Shown: positions 41,578 to 52,177, counted from the stretch's first letter. The stretch: DNA of 64,000 nucleotides from Rebecca billardiae RCC1528 (GCA_965240325.2 OZ251223.1:4216001-4280000); one strand, 5' to 3'. Notes: generated by a model not told the origin, from the sequence alone. Numbers and translations are program-made.

Positions 41578-42693
41578 TCACAGGCCAGACAGCAGCGCGT
41601 GCACCAGCATCAGCAGCGCCAGTGCGGCCGGGCCGAAGAAGGCGGGGAGCGCGAGCCCCGGCAGCTCGATGCGCACGCGCGCGTCGTCATCCTCCTTGCT
41701 CGCCACCACCTTTGAGAGCACAAACCAGCGCTCGGCCGCGCCGACGGCGAGGACTGGCGCTGCCCACGCCTCTGCGACGCCGCCGACGGACGGCACGAGC
41801 GTGAGCACCGAGCAGAGCGTCAGGTCGTGCACGGCGAAGAGCGCGTGCTCCGAGTGCTGGAACAGCGCGAGCGAGCTCTTATCCGCCGCGCCGAGCTTGG
41901 CCACCATCTCCAGCGGCACCTCGCCCGCCGCGTGCGACGGGTTGGTGATGGCGAGCGCGGCGGCGAGCACGCCGAGCACTGTCCAGCCGCGCGCATGCCG
42001 CAGCACGGTGAACGCCGAGAGGGTCGCGGTTGCGCTGGCGACGGCGAGCTTGACGGGCATCTCGCTCGCGGCCCACAGCGAGCGCGCCGCGCCCGCGAGC
42101 TCGAGCGCGCCCTCGCCCAGCGCCTCCGCCGAGAGGTCGTCGATGGTCGGGTGGACGCCGACGAGCGCGAGCAGCAGCAGCAGCAGCAGCGCCACGCCGC
42201 GCCACACGCCGACGGCGCGCGTGCACGCGAGGGCGTACGCGAGCGCGAGGAGGACGAGCATCGCCGGCCGCGACACGAACTTCTCGACATGCGCACGGTA
42301 CCCCCGCACCCGCGCGCCCAGCCCGTCGAGCACCGCGAGCGCCTCGGGGAAGCGCCGCTCGAGGTGCGCCCAGAGCGCGGACGCGTGCTCCTTGGCGTGG
42401 AGGTACGCGACGAAGGCGCCGACGCCGATGGGGTCGTCGAGGGCCCAGACGTCCACGGGCGGCACCTTCCGCTCGTACTTGCTCTCCACCTTCTTCAGCA
42501 GCTCCTCCTCCTTGCCCGAGTACTTCTCCACCAGCGACTCGACCTTCTCGAGCTGGCCGGGCGCGTGCTCGGTGTAGAAGGCGGTGAGCCGGTGGTGGAG
42601 CAGCCGCGCGCGCATGCTCGACTCCACGAGCGGGCCGGCGATCATGGCCGCCACCGCGACGACCACCGCCGTCACCAGAGCGGAGCGCAGCAT
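41578..42693 (-). CDS. multi-pass membrane protein of unknown function
   Basis: A single exon of 371 aa from the ATG at 42693. An N-terminal span (ALVTAVVVAVAAMIAGPLV) is followed by a charged coiled-coil-like stretch (LEKVESLVEKYSGKEEELLK) and a soluble region. Then come about six hydrophobic helices: MLVLLALAYALACTRAVGVW, GVALLLLLLLALVGVHP, KLAVASATATLSAFTVL, VLGVLAAALAITN and LCSVLTLVPSVGGVA, with a final one AFFGPAALALLMLVHALLSG. I do not recognise a family. The conserved-looking DLTLCSVLTLVPSV and HAAGEVPLEM have no match that I know. Upstream, the same frame continues to 43623 but crosses a strong hairpin and the promoter of the divergent gene, so the ATG at 42693 is preferred. Confidence 0.65.
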   Translation of the reverse strand: MLRSALVTAVVVAVAAMIAGPLVESSMRARLLHHRLTAFYTEHAPGQLEKVESLVEKYSGKEEELLKKVESKYERKVPPVDVWALDDPIGVGAFVAYLHAKEHASALWAHLERRFPEALAVLDGLGARVRGYRAHVEKFVSRPAMLVLLALAYALACTRAVGVWRGVALLLLLLLALVGVHPTIDDLSAEALGEGALELAGAARSLWAASEMPVKLAVASATATLSAFTVLRHARGWTVLGVLAAALAITNPSHAAGEVPLEMVAKLGAADKSSLALFQHSEHALFAVHDLTLCSVLTLVPSVGGVAEAWAAPVLAVGAAERWFVLSKVVASKEDDDARVRIELPGLALPAFFGPAALALLMLVHALLSGL

Positions 42694-43143
42694 CGTGCGA
42701 AGCGGCCCTGGTCCTGACGAGCGCGCGCTGCCGCCGTGCTTTGTTGTGCCAAGGGCGTTCCCGGGATCCTGCCACACGCTCCCGAAAAGCAAAGCCCCCC
42801 CTGGGGGGGCTTTGCCTTTTTCCGTATTCAATGTACCCGCTTCAAATGGACGAAGCCCGTTCCAATAGGAAGACGGCTCAATTTGGCGTATGACCGATGC
42901 GGGGAACGCCCCTGAGTTTGTCGACCGCCTGGACCCAACCGGCAGGACCGACGACGCGAGGCCGCCGCCGCGGAAGCACTGCGGCCACGGCGCGAAGCGG
43001 GATCTGAGGTGACGACTCCCTTGTCCGGCGGGCGGCCGCCGCCGGGAAACACGAAAGGCGGGAGCTCCAGACGAGCGGTCATTCGTGGAAGGAGGGGACG
43101 CCTCGCGCGCCGACATCGTCGGCTCCGCCCGACGCCGCTTGAC
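42694..43143. promoter_or_regulatory. divergent promoter region with a perfect hairpin
   Basis: A 450-bp spacer between two divergent genes. It contains the inverted repeat at 42789-42815. No TATA or other core element is convincing. Confidence 0.4.
42789..42821. other. perfect GC hairpin with flanking A and T tracts
   Basis: GCAAAGCCCCCCC (42789-42801) pairs perfectly with GGGGGGGCTTTGC (42803-42815) around a single T, with AAAA before and CTTTTT after. It has the form of a bacterial intrinsic terminator but lies in a eukaryotic divergent promoter, so cruciform or transcript-structure roles are conjecture. Confidence 0.8.
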
Positions 43144-45686
43144 ATGGCGCCGCGCTGGCCGGGCTTGGCGCTGGTCGCCAGCTGTGCACTGCTCGCGCGC
43201 CCCGCCGAGGCCGACGGCACGGGCGCCCTCACCGTGTGCGTGCTTGAGGCGCGCGACCTGCTGATGCTCGACCCGACGCAGGACGCGCACCACAAGGGCC
43301 ACACGTACGACGACCCGAAGCCGGTGCTGCAGGTGGGCTCGCACGTCTGCTCGCTGGACACGCGCCACTCGCAGCACCCCACGTGGAGGCAGTGCTGCTA
43401 CTTTGGCCACCAGCCATCGGACGCGCTCGTCTCGATCAGGATCGTCGACAAGGTGCGGCCGCGCCGCGCGGCGCGTGGAGGCGGACGGCGGCGCGCGGCG
43501 CGTGCGCGCGTGGTCGCGCTCACGCGTGCACGCACGCACGACCCCGCCCGCGCCGCCCCTCCGCGCCGCGCAGGACGCGGTGGTCGACGACCTCTGCGGC
43601 GTCGCGTCCACGGCCGCGGGCAACGCGGGCGTGCACTGGCTGCCGCTCGAGCGGCTGGGCTCGAGCGCGGGCGAGGTGAAGGTGGAGGTGGGCTTCGAGG
43701 CGGACTCGCACCTCGCGCGCGCCTCGCTCTCCCAGCTCCGCGTCTTCGCCGGCGCGTCGCGCGGCCCCGCGCTGCCGCTGCAGCCCCCGTTCCGCCCCGA
43801 GATCTACGAGTACACGCTCGCGGTGGACGAGGAGGTGGAGACGGTGGGGGTGGAGGCGGTGGCGGCGGAGGTGTGCGGGCGGGGCGGGGCGTGCGAGGCG
43901 CCGCGCGTGGAGGTGCGCGCGGGCCGGCAGGACGCGCCCACGCCCTCCGACTTCATCCCGCTCTCGATGGGGCGCAACACGCTGCACGTGGTCGTGCAGC
44001 CGGGCGCCGAGCAGCGCGCCGCGCAGAGGCGCACGTACGTGCTGCACGTGCACAGGTGCGGGGGGCGCGCGCCGCCTCCCTGCGCGCGCGGTGCTGCACG
44101 CGCACAGGTGCAGGGGGCGCGCGCGGGAGGAGAGAGGGGCGCGCGCGCGCGGGGGGGGGGAGGCGCACGCGCGCTCAACACCCCGCGCACCCGCCTGCCC
44201 CCCGCGCCCGCGCGCGCGCAGGTCCGCGCCCGACGACGCGGCGCTGCAGCTGCTCGAGGTGGACGGGGTGCGCTTGGTGCCGCCGTTCGCGGCCGAGCGG
44301 CTGAGCTACTCGGCGGTGGTGCCGCACGGCACGGAGCGCGTGACGGTGCACGCGCGCACGCGGAGCGCGTTCGCCAGCATCAACGGGCAGGTGCTCGGCG
44401 CGCGCGACGCCTCGGACGCGTGGGCGCTCCACGTCGGCACCAACCTCCTCCGCCTCCTCGTGCTCGCGCAGGACGGCGTCACCCGGCGGCAGTACGAGCT
44501 GACACTGGCGCGGGAGGCGGAGCTGGGCGCGGTGCCGCTGCTGGAGGGGCTGCGCGTCGAGCCGGTGGGCGGGGGCGAGGTGACGGCGCGCGCGCGCAGG
44601 GCGGCCGAGCACGCGCTGCGCTTCGAGGCGCACGTCTCCGCCGACGTCGACGCCGTCACCGTCTCGCCGCGCTGGTCGGCCGCCGCCGGGCCCGCCGGCG
44701 CGCTGCGCGTGAACTCGCACCCGGCGGCGGAGGCGGCCGCCGAGCACTGGCCGCTGCAGCCGGGGCGCAACCTGATCCAGCTGCTCGTGTGGCGCGAGGG
44801 GCACGAGGCGGAGCGACAGCTGTACACGCTGCTGCTCACGCGCGACGCGGACGCGCGCGCCGCGCGCTCGCCGCTCGCCATCCCGTTCCCAGCGCCGCTG
44901 CACGAGCGCGGCGCGCGCGGCGGCGCGCGCGGCGGCGGCGCGCGCGCGGCGCTGCTCGTGCTCGCGCTGCTCGGCGTGCTCGCCGCGCTCGCGTACCTGT
45001 GCGTGCTGCGCAGCACGCGGCTGCGGCTCCTCCTCGTGGACAGGCTGCTGCCGCGCGAGGGCGCGGGCTCGCTGCGCTCCAGCCTCTGGCAGCTCGCCCC
45101 CTTCACCAAGCTGGAGGACGACGACGACGAGCGGCCGCCGCCCTCCTACCCGCGCAGCCCGGCGCGCGCGCAGCACTGGCGCGCGGACGAGGGCGAGGAG
45201 GCGGGCACGGGCGGCGCGCGCGCGGGGCGGCGCGCAGCACCCGATGGCGAGCTGGAGATGGGCATGCGCACACAGCCGCCCTCGGCCGGCGGCACCGCCA
45301 AGGTGGACGGCGCCGGAGCACCGAGCGCACAGCCGCGCGCGCACGCCAAGGCCGGGCCGTCGCCCCTCGATGGGAGCGGCAGCGGCAGCGGCCATGCCAA
45401 CCCCTTCCTCCCCGCCGAGCCTCCCGCCACCGGTGCTGCAGCCGTGTGGCACGAGTCGTCCACGGCCAGCGCCGAGGTGTACGCGCAGGGCCAGGCGCCA
45501 CCCGCCCATCCAGCTGACGGCAGCAGTGCCGCGGCGATGCCACACTCTGAGCCAGTCCACGCGCCGTCGTCGTCGGGCATGGAGGCGGGCTCTGGCGACG
45601 ACGGCACGGCGGCTCGGGCCGGCGCTGCCGATGAGCATAGCAGCATGCCGACGATGAGCTCACCTCCCTATGCCGGCCTGCAATGA
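43144..45686 (+). CDS. C2-like plus cadherin-like beta-sandwich type I membrane protein
   Basis: Three exons, 43144-43452, 43574-44055 and 44222-45686 (introns phases 0 and 2), give 751 aa. It has a signal peptide (MAPRWPGLALVASCALLARP, cleavage after AEA). A C2-like fold follows: LTVCVLEARDLLMLDPTQD, DPKPVLQVGSHVC and the strand VSIRIVDKDAVVDDLCG, formed across intron 1. Next come about three cadherin-like beta-sandwich (PF12733-type) repeats, each with P-F/Y-x-YxxxV and a G-x-NxL strand: PEIYEYTLAVDEEVETVGVE with MGRNTLHVVVQP; ERLSYSAVVPHGTERVTVHA with VGTNLLRLLVLA; and a third with PGRNLIQLLVW. One membrane span (AALLVLALLGVLAALAYLCV) and a disordered acidic/Pro-rich cytoplasmic tail of about 200 residues complete it. 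A cell-surface adhesion or scale/wall-binding role is plausible but unproven. Confidence 0.75.
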
Positions 45687-46254
45687 GATCGGTACGGATG
45701 GCGATGGCCGATCGGCATGTCGGCATGCGGAGTCAGACGGTGTATCATCAGCTGCTGCCATATGATGAGTTGAAACGACGGCGTTCATCAGCATCACTGC
45801 GGCAGCACTGTCATCATCGGCGGATCCGGTAGACTGGCACCGTCCCGGCCCGGGGCCGTGACTCGGCTCCGCGCCGTCCAGCGTCCTCGCACGCGGCCCG
45901 CCGGCCTGCGCCTGGCCGCCGATATTCGGATGATTATGATATTATTCGGCGCCTGTCCCGCTGTCCGCCGGGGCGTCAGTGTCCGCTGCGGACCGCTGGT
46001 CGTCCGCCACTGAATGCAGACGGCCCCCAGTGCCTCGGCTGCTGCTGGCTCCGAGCCCTCCAATCCGATGGTCCTCCGAGATGCCGAATACTCAAAAGAT
46101 ACGGCGCGTGATTCGCTGCCGTGCGTAGCGCTGCGAGAGCTGCGGCGGCGCGTGCAGCGCGCCATCAGCCACAGGGCCTCGTGAAGCCGGGGCGTGGCTG
46201 CACGAGCCTGCGCCATTGACAACCAAGTCTCCAACCGCACACGCCATCGGCGCA
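45687..46254. other. intergenic between convergent genes
   Basis: About 570 bp with no recognised gene, repeat or RNA. Confidence 0.6.
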
Positions 46255-47289
46255 TCAACCCACGTGCCGCATGGGCAGCTGCGTCCATCGGTCCCGTGGC
46301 ATCTGCTTCTTCAGGTCGGGCACCTGCACGTGCGGCTTCGGCCTCTGCGGGATGTTGGTCATTGAGAAGGGCTCGGCTGGCCGGCCGTGCTGGCCGGGCT
46401 TGAGCTTGCCGGCAGAGGATGGCCGCGTCGCACCGTGCGTGCCGCCGCCGCCGCCCTGCCGATCTCTCGGCGCGGACGCGGCCCGCGCGTCCATCTGCGC
46501 CTGCATCTTTGCCGTCTTCGCGCCTCCCCTCTCCCCCAGCCCGGGCTTCGCCGGCGCGCCGCGCAGGCCCGCGGCGTGGTAGTCGACACGGCCGATCTGC
46601 TTGCTGAAGCTGTGCTGCCCGAGGAACGCGCGCTTGCGCGTCGGCGGTGGCTTGAGGAAGGTGTCCGTGTTGTAGTCGGCGACGAGGTTCTCGCCACCCT
46701 GCGACCAGTTTGCCCCGAGGAGCATGCGCGTCATCGCCACATCCGAGAGGAGCTTGCCCACCACCGCCTCCTTGCGGTCGAGCTGCTTGCCAAACGGCAC
46801 CCCGACCGTGCCCGGGCGCGGGCGCGTGATGAGCGGCTTGTGCATCGAGTCCGCGGCGCCGTCGTACCAGTCGCGCCCACCTTGCCCCCAGTCGGTCGCG
46901 AGGAGCATCTTCGTCATCGGCACGTCGCTCCGCAGCTTGCCGTAGACTGCCTGGCGGCGGGTCGTCTGCTGCTCAAAGCCCGGGCCGACGTGGACCTTCT
47001 TGCTCAAGTACTGATCGGAGGGCGCCCAGGGCGCCTGGTACCCGGGGCGGCCAGATGCCTTGCCCTTGGACACACGCATCGCCGCGGATGCGGAGCCGCT
47101 CTCGCGGATGCCCGCGATCGGCGGCGAGCCAGGCGGCGACGCGCCTTGCATTGCAGGTGAGCGGGGGTGGGATTGGTGCTCGCGGCCAGCGGCCTTCGTG
47201 GGCGTGGAAACAGATTCGTGCTGCCCGTCAAGGTTGCTCGCCGCTTGGTCAGGAGCCACTGGCGATTGGCCCGCCTCGTCAGTAACCAA
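46255..47289 (-). CDS. unknown protein with an internal GKL-SDV-MT-MLL repeat
   Basis: A single exon of 344 aa. A disordered N-terminal part (about 95 aa) is followed by two copies of a roughly 60-residue unit. The first contains RRQAVYGKLRSDVPMTKMLL and ATDWGQGG; the second contains RKEAVVGKLLSDVAMTRMLL and GANWSQGG. Each is followed by an Asp/Tyr and a Lys-Pro-rich linker (MHKPLITRPRPGT; FLKPPPTRKRAFLG). The C-terminus is basic and Gly/Pro-rich, ending in DLKKQMPRDRWTQLPMRHVG. I do not recognise the family. Repeated short units with Lys/Arg-Pro linkers resemble microtubule-inner or flagellar proteins in style, but that is only suggestive. An in-frame ATG at 47151 (MQGASPPGS) is an alternative start. 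Confidence 0.6.
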   Translation of the reverse strand: MVTDEAGQSPVAPDQAASNLDGQHESVSTPTKAAGREHQSHPRSPAMQGASPPGSPPIAGIRESGSASAAMRVSKGKASGRPGYQAPWAPSDQYLSKKVHVGPGFEQQTTRRQAVYGKLRSDVPMTKMLLATDWGQGGRDWYDGAADSMHKPLITRPRPGTVGVPFGKQLDRKEAVVGKLLSDVAMTRMLLGANWSQGGENLVADYNTDTFLKPPPTRKRAFLGQHSFSKQIGRVDYHAAGLRGAPAKPGLGERGGAKTAKMQAQMDARAASAPRDRQGGGGGTHGATRPSSAGKLKPGQHGRPAEPFSMTNIPQRPKPHVQVPDLKKQMPRDRWTQLPMRHVG

Positions 47290-47641
47290 GTTTCACCAAC
47301 CCACCGTTGTATTTCGCCATTGAAATTCGGGATGAGTCCCGCAACTGTACATACAAACATACCCGCTTTGAGCGGTGGGGAAGTCATCGACGAAACTGAA
47401 TGGCTGATACTTCACCGCTTTGGAACCGCGGATCCACATTCTGACTGGACGGCCAACATTACGATACCGTCTCACCACGTCTCACCGGCACAACGACTCG
47501 CTGCCGCACATTGTCATTGCACTCACAGTCTCACAGTCACTGAGTCACACACACTTGCCCCATGTCCATGATGGAGCCAGTCCAGGGGCATGAGGCCGGG
47601 CTAGGCTGCTACAGCCAACGATGGTACAGGCGCGGAGGCGC
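47290..47641. other. intergenic
   Basis: 352 bp between two minus-strand genes, AT-richer than its surroundings (CACATTGTCATTGCACTCAC-type sequence). No gene was seen. Confidence 0.6.
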
Positions 47642-48247
47642 CTACAGCAGCCCGTGCGCGCGCAAGTAGCCCGTCGTCAGCATGCGGCGCTCTGAAGTGC
47701 CAGCCTCGCCGGCCCCCAATCGGGTGAAGGACTCCGCGCGGCACAGGCAAAGATCGTGGTCGCCTGCGTTGTGGATCGACTCCACGGTCAGCGGCAGGAA
47801 GCCGACGCAGCCGGCGAGTAGCTTGAGCGGGTACGGTGCGTCCGGCACACCGTCCACGGGCGACAGCTGCCAGTCCACCAGCTCGTGCCCCAGCTCGCGC
47901 AGCCGCGCAATCTTGTCCACATCGCGCCTGCTGCTCCGCCCGAGCAGGTCTACCAGGTCGGCCTGGTCCTCCGTGAGGAATTGCAGAACACCGCGCCTGC
48001 ACATGCGCATGTTCCGCTCGCTCACTGTCCCCCTGTACATGGACACCGCCCATTGCTGGCTGTCAGGGAGGGACGTCGGCATGGCGTACGTGACGACATT
48101 CATGTCGGCCTCGCCCAGGTAGGGATCGAAAGTCGCCAGCGAGAAGACGGTCACGCTCATGGGCGGAGGTCTCACCACCGTCGACACCGCACTCGTCGCC
48201 GATGGAGCAGCAGCGACGAGCATCGCGATTGCGACGGCGGTCGCCAT
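47642..48247 (-). CDS. flavin-reductase-like FMN-binding split-barrel protein, organelle-targeted
   Basis: A single exon of 201 aa. The leader MATAVAIAMLVAAAPSATS is hydrophobic. The mature part has the layout of the flavin-reductase-like split barrel: MNVVTYAMPTSL, then WAVSMYRGTVSERNM, GVLQFLTEDQADLVDLLGRS, SRRDVDKIARLRELGHELVD, LLAGCVGFLPLTVESIHNAG, DHDLCLCRAESF and the C-terminal LTTGYLRAHGLL. Related plant and algal proteins are plastid-located and bind FMN, and their substrates are mostly unassigned. The 109-bp spacer to the divergent lumenal-type gene at 48357 suggests a shared promoter and co-regulation with a plastid protein, consistent with organelle targeting. Confidence 0.7.
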   Translation of the reverse strand: MATAVAIAMLVAAAPSATSAVSTVVRPPPMSVTVFSLATFDPYLGEADMNVVTYAMPTSLPDSQQWAVSMYRGTVSERNMRMCRRGVLQFLTEDQADLVDLLGRSSRRDVDKIARLRELGHELVDWQLSPVDGVPDAPYPLKLLAGCVGFLPLTVESIHNAGDHDLCLCRAESFTRLGAGEAGTSERRMLTTGYLRAHGLL

Positions 48248-48356
48248 CGCGTCGAGCGGGTTGGAGTTGTGGAGGACTGGAGGCAAGGGAGAGCTGCGTC
48301 GGAACTCGGAAAGTCGGAAGGCAGTGGGCCGGACAAGGACGCCGCGATAGCGTACC

Positions 48357-48932
48357 ATGGCGACGTGCTCGCGTCTCCGATACGTCATCGCGGCAGCGAT
48401 GCTCGGTGTGTGCGCCGGCGCGGGTGCGGAGCCGGTCAGGGTGACCCGGCGCGCATGCGTGGGCGTCTGTGCGAGCGCGCTGTTGGTCGCGCCTCGCACA
48501 GCGCGTGCCAACCTGCTCGAGGGCTCGAGCGGTTTCTCTTCCGGTGGCTCCGAGGAGGCACTGGGCGCCGGTGTGGTCTCGGCGGCAAAGAGCCTGGGCG
48601 TGCGTCCGCGAGCATCGTCGGATGAGAAGCCCGTCGACGAGCTCACCAAACGCCTGCTGGAGCAGACTGCGGCGAACAAGGAGAAGAACGATGCCATTGT
48701 CCGCCGCCGCTCCATTCTGAACAGCGAAGGCGCTCGGATCTTTCCTGGGGATGGCGTCACCGTCTTCTTCAACGGCACCGATGCCGCCGAGATCAGCATG
48801 GACGAGTACGAAGCTCTGATTGCGGAGGGGCGTCTCGTCAAGGGCAGCCGCGACGTCAAGCCCAAGCCTGGGTCGCCACCGCCCGCCCCTGAGGCGGCAG
48901 TTTCTGAGCCCTCGAGCACCGACGAGCAGTGA
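48357..48932 (+). CDS. probable thylakoid-lumen protein of unknown function
   Basis: A single exon of 191 aa. It appears to carry a multi-part leader: a first hydrophobic signal (YVIAAAMLGVCAGAGA), then a second targeting segment with twin Arg (TRRACVGVCASALLVAPRTA) ending in the lumenal-type cleavage site RTARA before NLLEG. That is the pattern of Tat-imported lumen proteins in secondary-plastid algae. The mature part is small and acidic. ELTKRLLEQTAANKEKNDAI is a probable helix and a strand-rich segment follows (ARIFPGDGVTVFFNGTDAAE); no family is recognised. The C-terminus is Pro/Glu-rich. Confidence 0.6.
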   Translation: MATCSRLRYVIAAAMLGVCAGAGAEPVRVTRRACVGVCASALLVAPRTARANLLEGSSGFSSGGSEEALGAGVVSAAKSLGVRPRASSDEKPVDELTKRLLEQTAANKEKNDAIVRRRSILNSEGARIFPGDGVTVFFNGTDAAEISMDEYEALIAEGRLVKGSRDVKPKPGSPPPAPEAAVSEPSSTDEQ

Positions 48933-49503
48933 CGGGCTGGGAACTATGTTTACTCGGAAGCGCGTTGGTGCTGCGGCGGGCGCACGGCTGCTCGCGTCAC
49001 ACACACCGGTCGTCCACGCGCAGGAGCATGCATGCGAAGCCCTCTTCCTCTAGATGGGTGTCCAACTGCGTCGCAGGGACACGGCGGTGGCCGGGGCGGT
49101 CCGTGACGGTGATGGCTCACACCCCGGAGCGCTGGCGCTCATTGACACAGAATTGAGAATTCCGCTGTGGCAGTGGCATCAGGTGGCGATGCCGGCTGGC
49201 ACCGGCTTCTTGGCCCAACGTTGGCACCAGCCGCAGCACGCGCCGCCTGCACTGCGCCTGTCCGCGCCGCGCCCCGCGAGGCCGGGCTCCGCTTATAGCA
49301 GTTCACGGGCCGCGGTCGTCGGGCCGCGGGGCGGCGGGGCCCGGCGGGGCCGCCGCGGCCGCGCCCGGGCGGGCTACTTATGTAGATCGATTGGAGTAAT
49401 CCGAGAATAATGTATGTATATATATAGTAATAATTATATTTGATTTTATAGATATGCACCGGCTGTAACCTGCGCTGCCCGGCCCGGCGCTCCGCGCGCC
49501 CGC

Positions 49504-49540
49504 GCTGCGTTCCTGAGCCCCAGCGCCAGAATTACGCGAG
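49504..49540 (-). repeat. 37-nt repeat, copy 1
   Basis: The reverse complement matches 52178-52214 with one mismatch (CTCGCGTAATTCTGGCGCTG followed by GGCTCAGGAACGCAGC). Confidence 0.85.
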
Positions 49541-52177
49541 AATAAAGCCGCGCAATTGTTCACATACGAAGAATCGCATATCATTTTCAGCGCACCCACA
49601 TCGGTTGGCGGTCTTCGATTGATGAGCGAACGAGCCCAAAGCCGTGCTATGCGGGCGAGGCAGATCGCGAGAGCAAGGGCCCTTGGCGAGAGATTGCCAC
49701 CGAGGGTTCAAGAGGCCAAGACGAGAGTGTGTCGCCGGTCGTCGGCGGGCGGCAGGGCTTCGAACGCAGCCCGGCCAGGCCAGGCCGCCAGAGAGTCTCT
49801 GCGACATTGGCGTGGCTGAGGAGCTCTCGCGCGGGTCCAGGGACATCAGCGCTCAGTGTCAGCCGCGTGCACACCTTCGTAGGTCCACATTGGGCGTCGC
49901 CCTTTGCTTGCACACGCGCGTGCGCACCTGGTCCTCTTCTGCGGCTAATGCGCACTCCGCAATCATTGCTCCTGACGCTGATCGTGCAGGTGCGGGCGGG
50001 GGGGGGCGAGCCTGCCAGCAGTCGGCGTGCGATGTACGGCGAGTCGCATGTCTCCTATTCGACCCCGATAGCGGCCACTCGAGCTCTTTCCTCGCCGTCG
50101 GACACTGTGCCCACGCGCCTACAGAGGTCACGGCCCAGATCCGCAGAAAGCTGCCGCCAGTTCACATCCTCACGTTGTGCCTTCGATCGGCTTGGCGTGC
50201 AGTGTCAACAAGCGGTGTGCAGTACTCGTAAGGTCACGCACCAGCTGCAAGCACACCTTCGGAGCCCCAGGCTGGCTCCGGGGGCTGCACGCGAGCGCAC
50301 GCAATGCTGCTCGGGCAGTGACACGCTGCGCTGGGAGTCCGTGAGCGGGTCTCTACGCAGGCTCGATGGAGTACCGCTGTACCGCCCGTACCGCCTTGGC
50401 CGGCGCCCGCGGCTCGACTCGCTGACTAACTCTGACAATCCAGTCGGCTCGACCGCTGCCAGTGCGCGGGCGCTCGTAATCTGCGACTCAGACTGGAGGC
50501 GTAGCCGGTTCAGCCGTCGGCGTGTTGCCGGCGCACGCCCACCGGGCCCAGTCACTGCAACATTTACTAGGGAGCCTCGGTACGTACCGGGCGCGGGGCT
50601 TTATAAGACTACTGCTCATCACTCGATACTGCGGACCGTCCGCACTATTCACTAACGGGCACGCGGCTAAGGTTCCGTTGTCCGTCTGTCCGTGCGCGCG
50701 CAGCTGACAATGCTGACACTTGACAGCCGTAACCGTTTCGGTTTATAATAATATATGCATACTGAATACTGATGATGCAGCAGTCAGCACGCGGACCCAA
50801 GGTGAGTCACGCTATACGCGGCATGCTGCGATAAGTGCATGATGACGACTATACCGTAGTGACGACCGTGTCTGTGATCGAATATCCTGACTCCGGCGGC
50901 ACGTTTGAGTCGATGAGCGCTGCCACGGCCGCCGCGGCGCGAGCGGGTCGCCCCGAGCCGGCAGAGCAGCACCGCCACTGGTCCAGAGGGCAGCGGCACT
51001 GAGCCGTCGTGCTATGTGACCCGGGGCCTTACCGTCTTAGGCCAGGCCTCGGCGTGGGCAGAGGCGGCCCAGGCCCTGTGGGCCGGCAGGCCCAGGCCCA
51101 GCGGCGAGCGAGTGTTGCTCGGAGCCGCGCCGTCCAGTGTCCGAGACAGCGCGTGGCCCGGTCAACGAGTGCGTCGTGACTGCGCCAGGCGCCGCGCCAC
51201 GTCTGCGACACAGAGCGAAGCACTGCCACTGACGACTGCCGCCGTGCCGACGCATCCACACATCCAAGTCAGTAGGGCTTTGCCATGCCGCACGTACAAC
51301 GGTGCCCACAGATGAGCGTGAGATCCTGTCTAATGAGCCATGAGCATCGACGTGTGATGCAGCACGTCCGGTGGCGGGTAGCTGCGGCACGCGGCGGCGG
51401 CGGTCATGAGGAGTATGCTCGTTGCCACCGACCGCAGTATCGCTGTAATCGCTGTGGCCCATCCTCTGCACTGCAGAGGTGAAGAGCGACTGAGCAAGCC
51501 ATGCCGACTTGCCGCACCGTCGTGCAGCTGCCGGCACGCGCGCGCTGTCACGAGGGCACGGAGGCTGTCGAGAGCAGCGCGGTGGGCAGCATCGAAGACA
51601 ACTCAAAGTGGGCCCGGGATGCCCACCTGAGTGGTGGCTGAACCTTCAAATCGCGCCCTTCGATCACCAACTTGTCGGCGGCGCTGGCAAGTTGTCGGGC
51701 CACGCGCGGCACGGATGATGAACGGCGCAGGCGTGGCAGGCAGAAACAACAGGAGCTGCCGGGACTGCGTCGGCCGCGCCTGCCCGCAGGCGTATCGAGC
51801 GAGGCTACGCGCACTCAAACATCCCCTAGTCCGTGCACTAGCGTTGTTCGCCATCGACCTCGTACTAGTGTGCCGGGGAGGTCGCCTGTCGTCACTCGCT
51901 CGTAGATCGTCCGCCGACGAAGGGTCTAGGAGCGTTGAGGGCCTGCAGGATCAACCGATGGAGAGATGCTGCTGTGTATCCTCACAAAAGCGACGCTTCG
52001 GGGCAGATGTTCGAGAGATCGGACGATCAAGCGAAAGTCATAGGTTGCAATTTTGGGCCCACTACGGCGAGACTTACTCACGTCATTGACAGAAGGTTAC
52101 CCGCTGCTCAACTTTCGGCCCCCTTCAGCGACGTCTCGACCAATGGCGCGCGTGGGAGGAAAGAAAGGTTCTCTGAT

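Noticed and set aside
42781-42824. Bacterial contamination suggested by the terminator-like hairpin
   Set aside because: Both flanking genes have eukaryotic features (introns on the right, same composition on the left) and no bacterial gene or ribosome-binding site is near.
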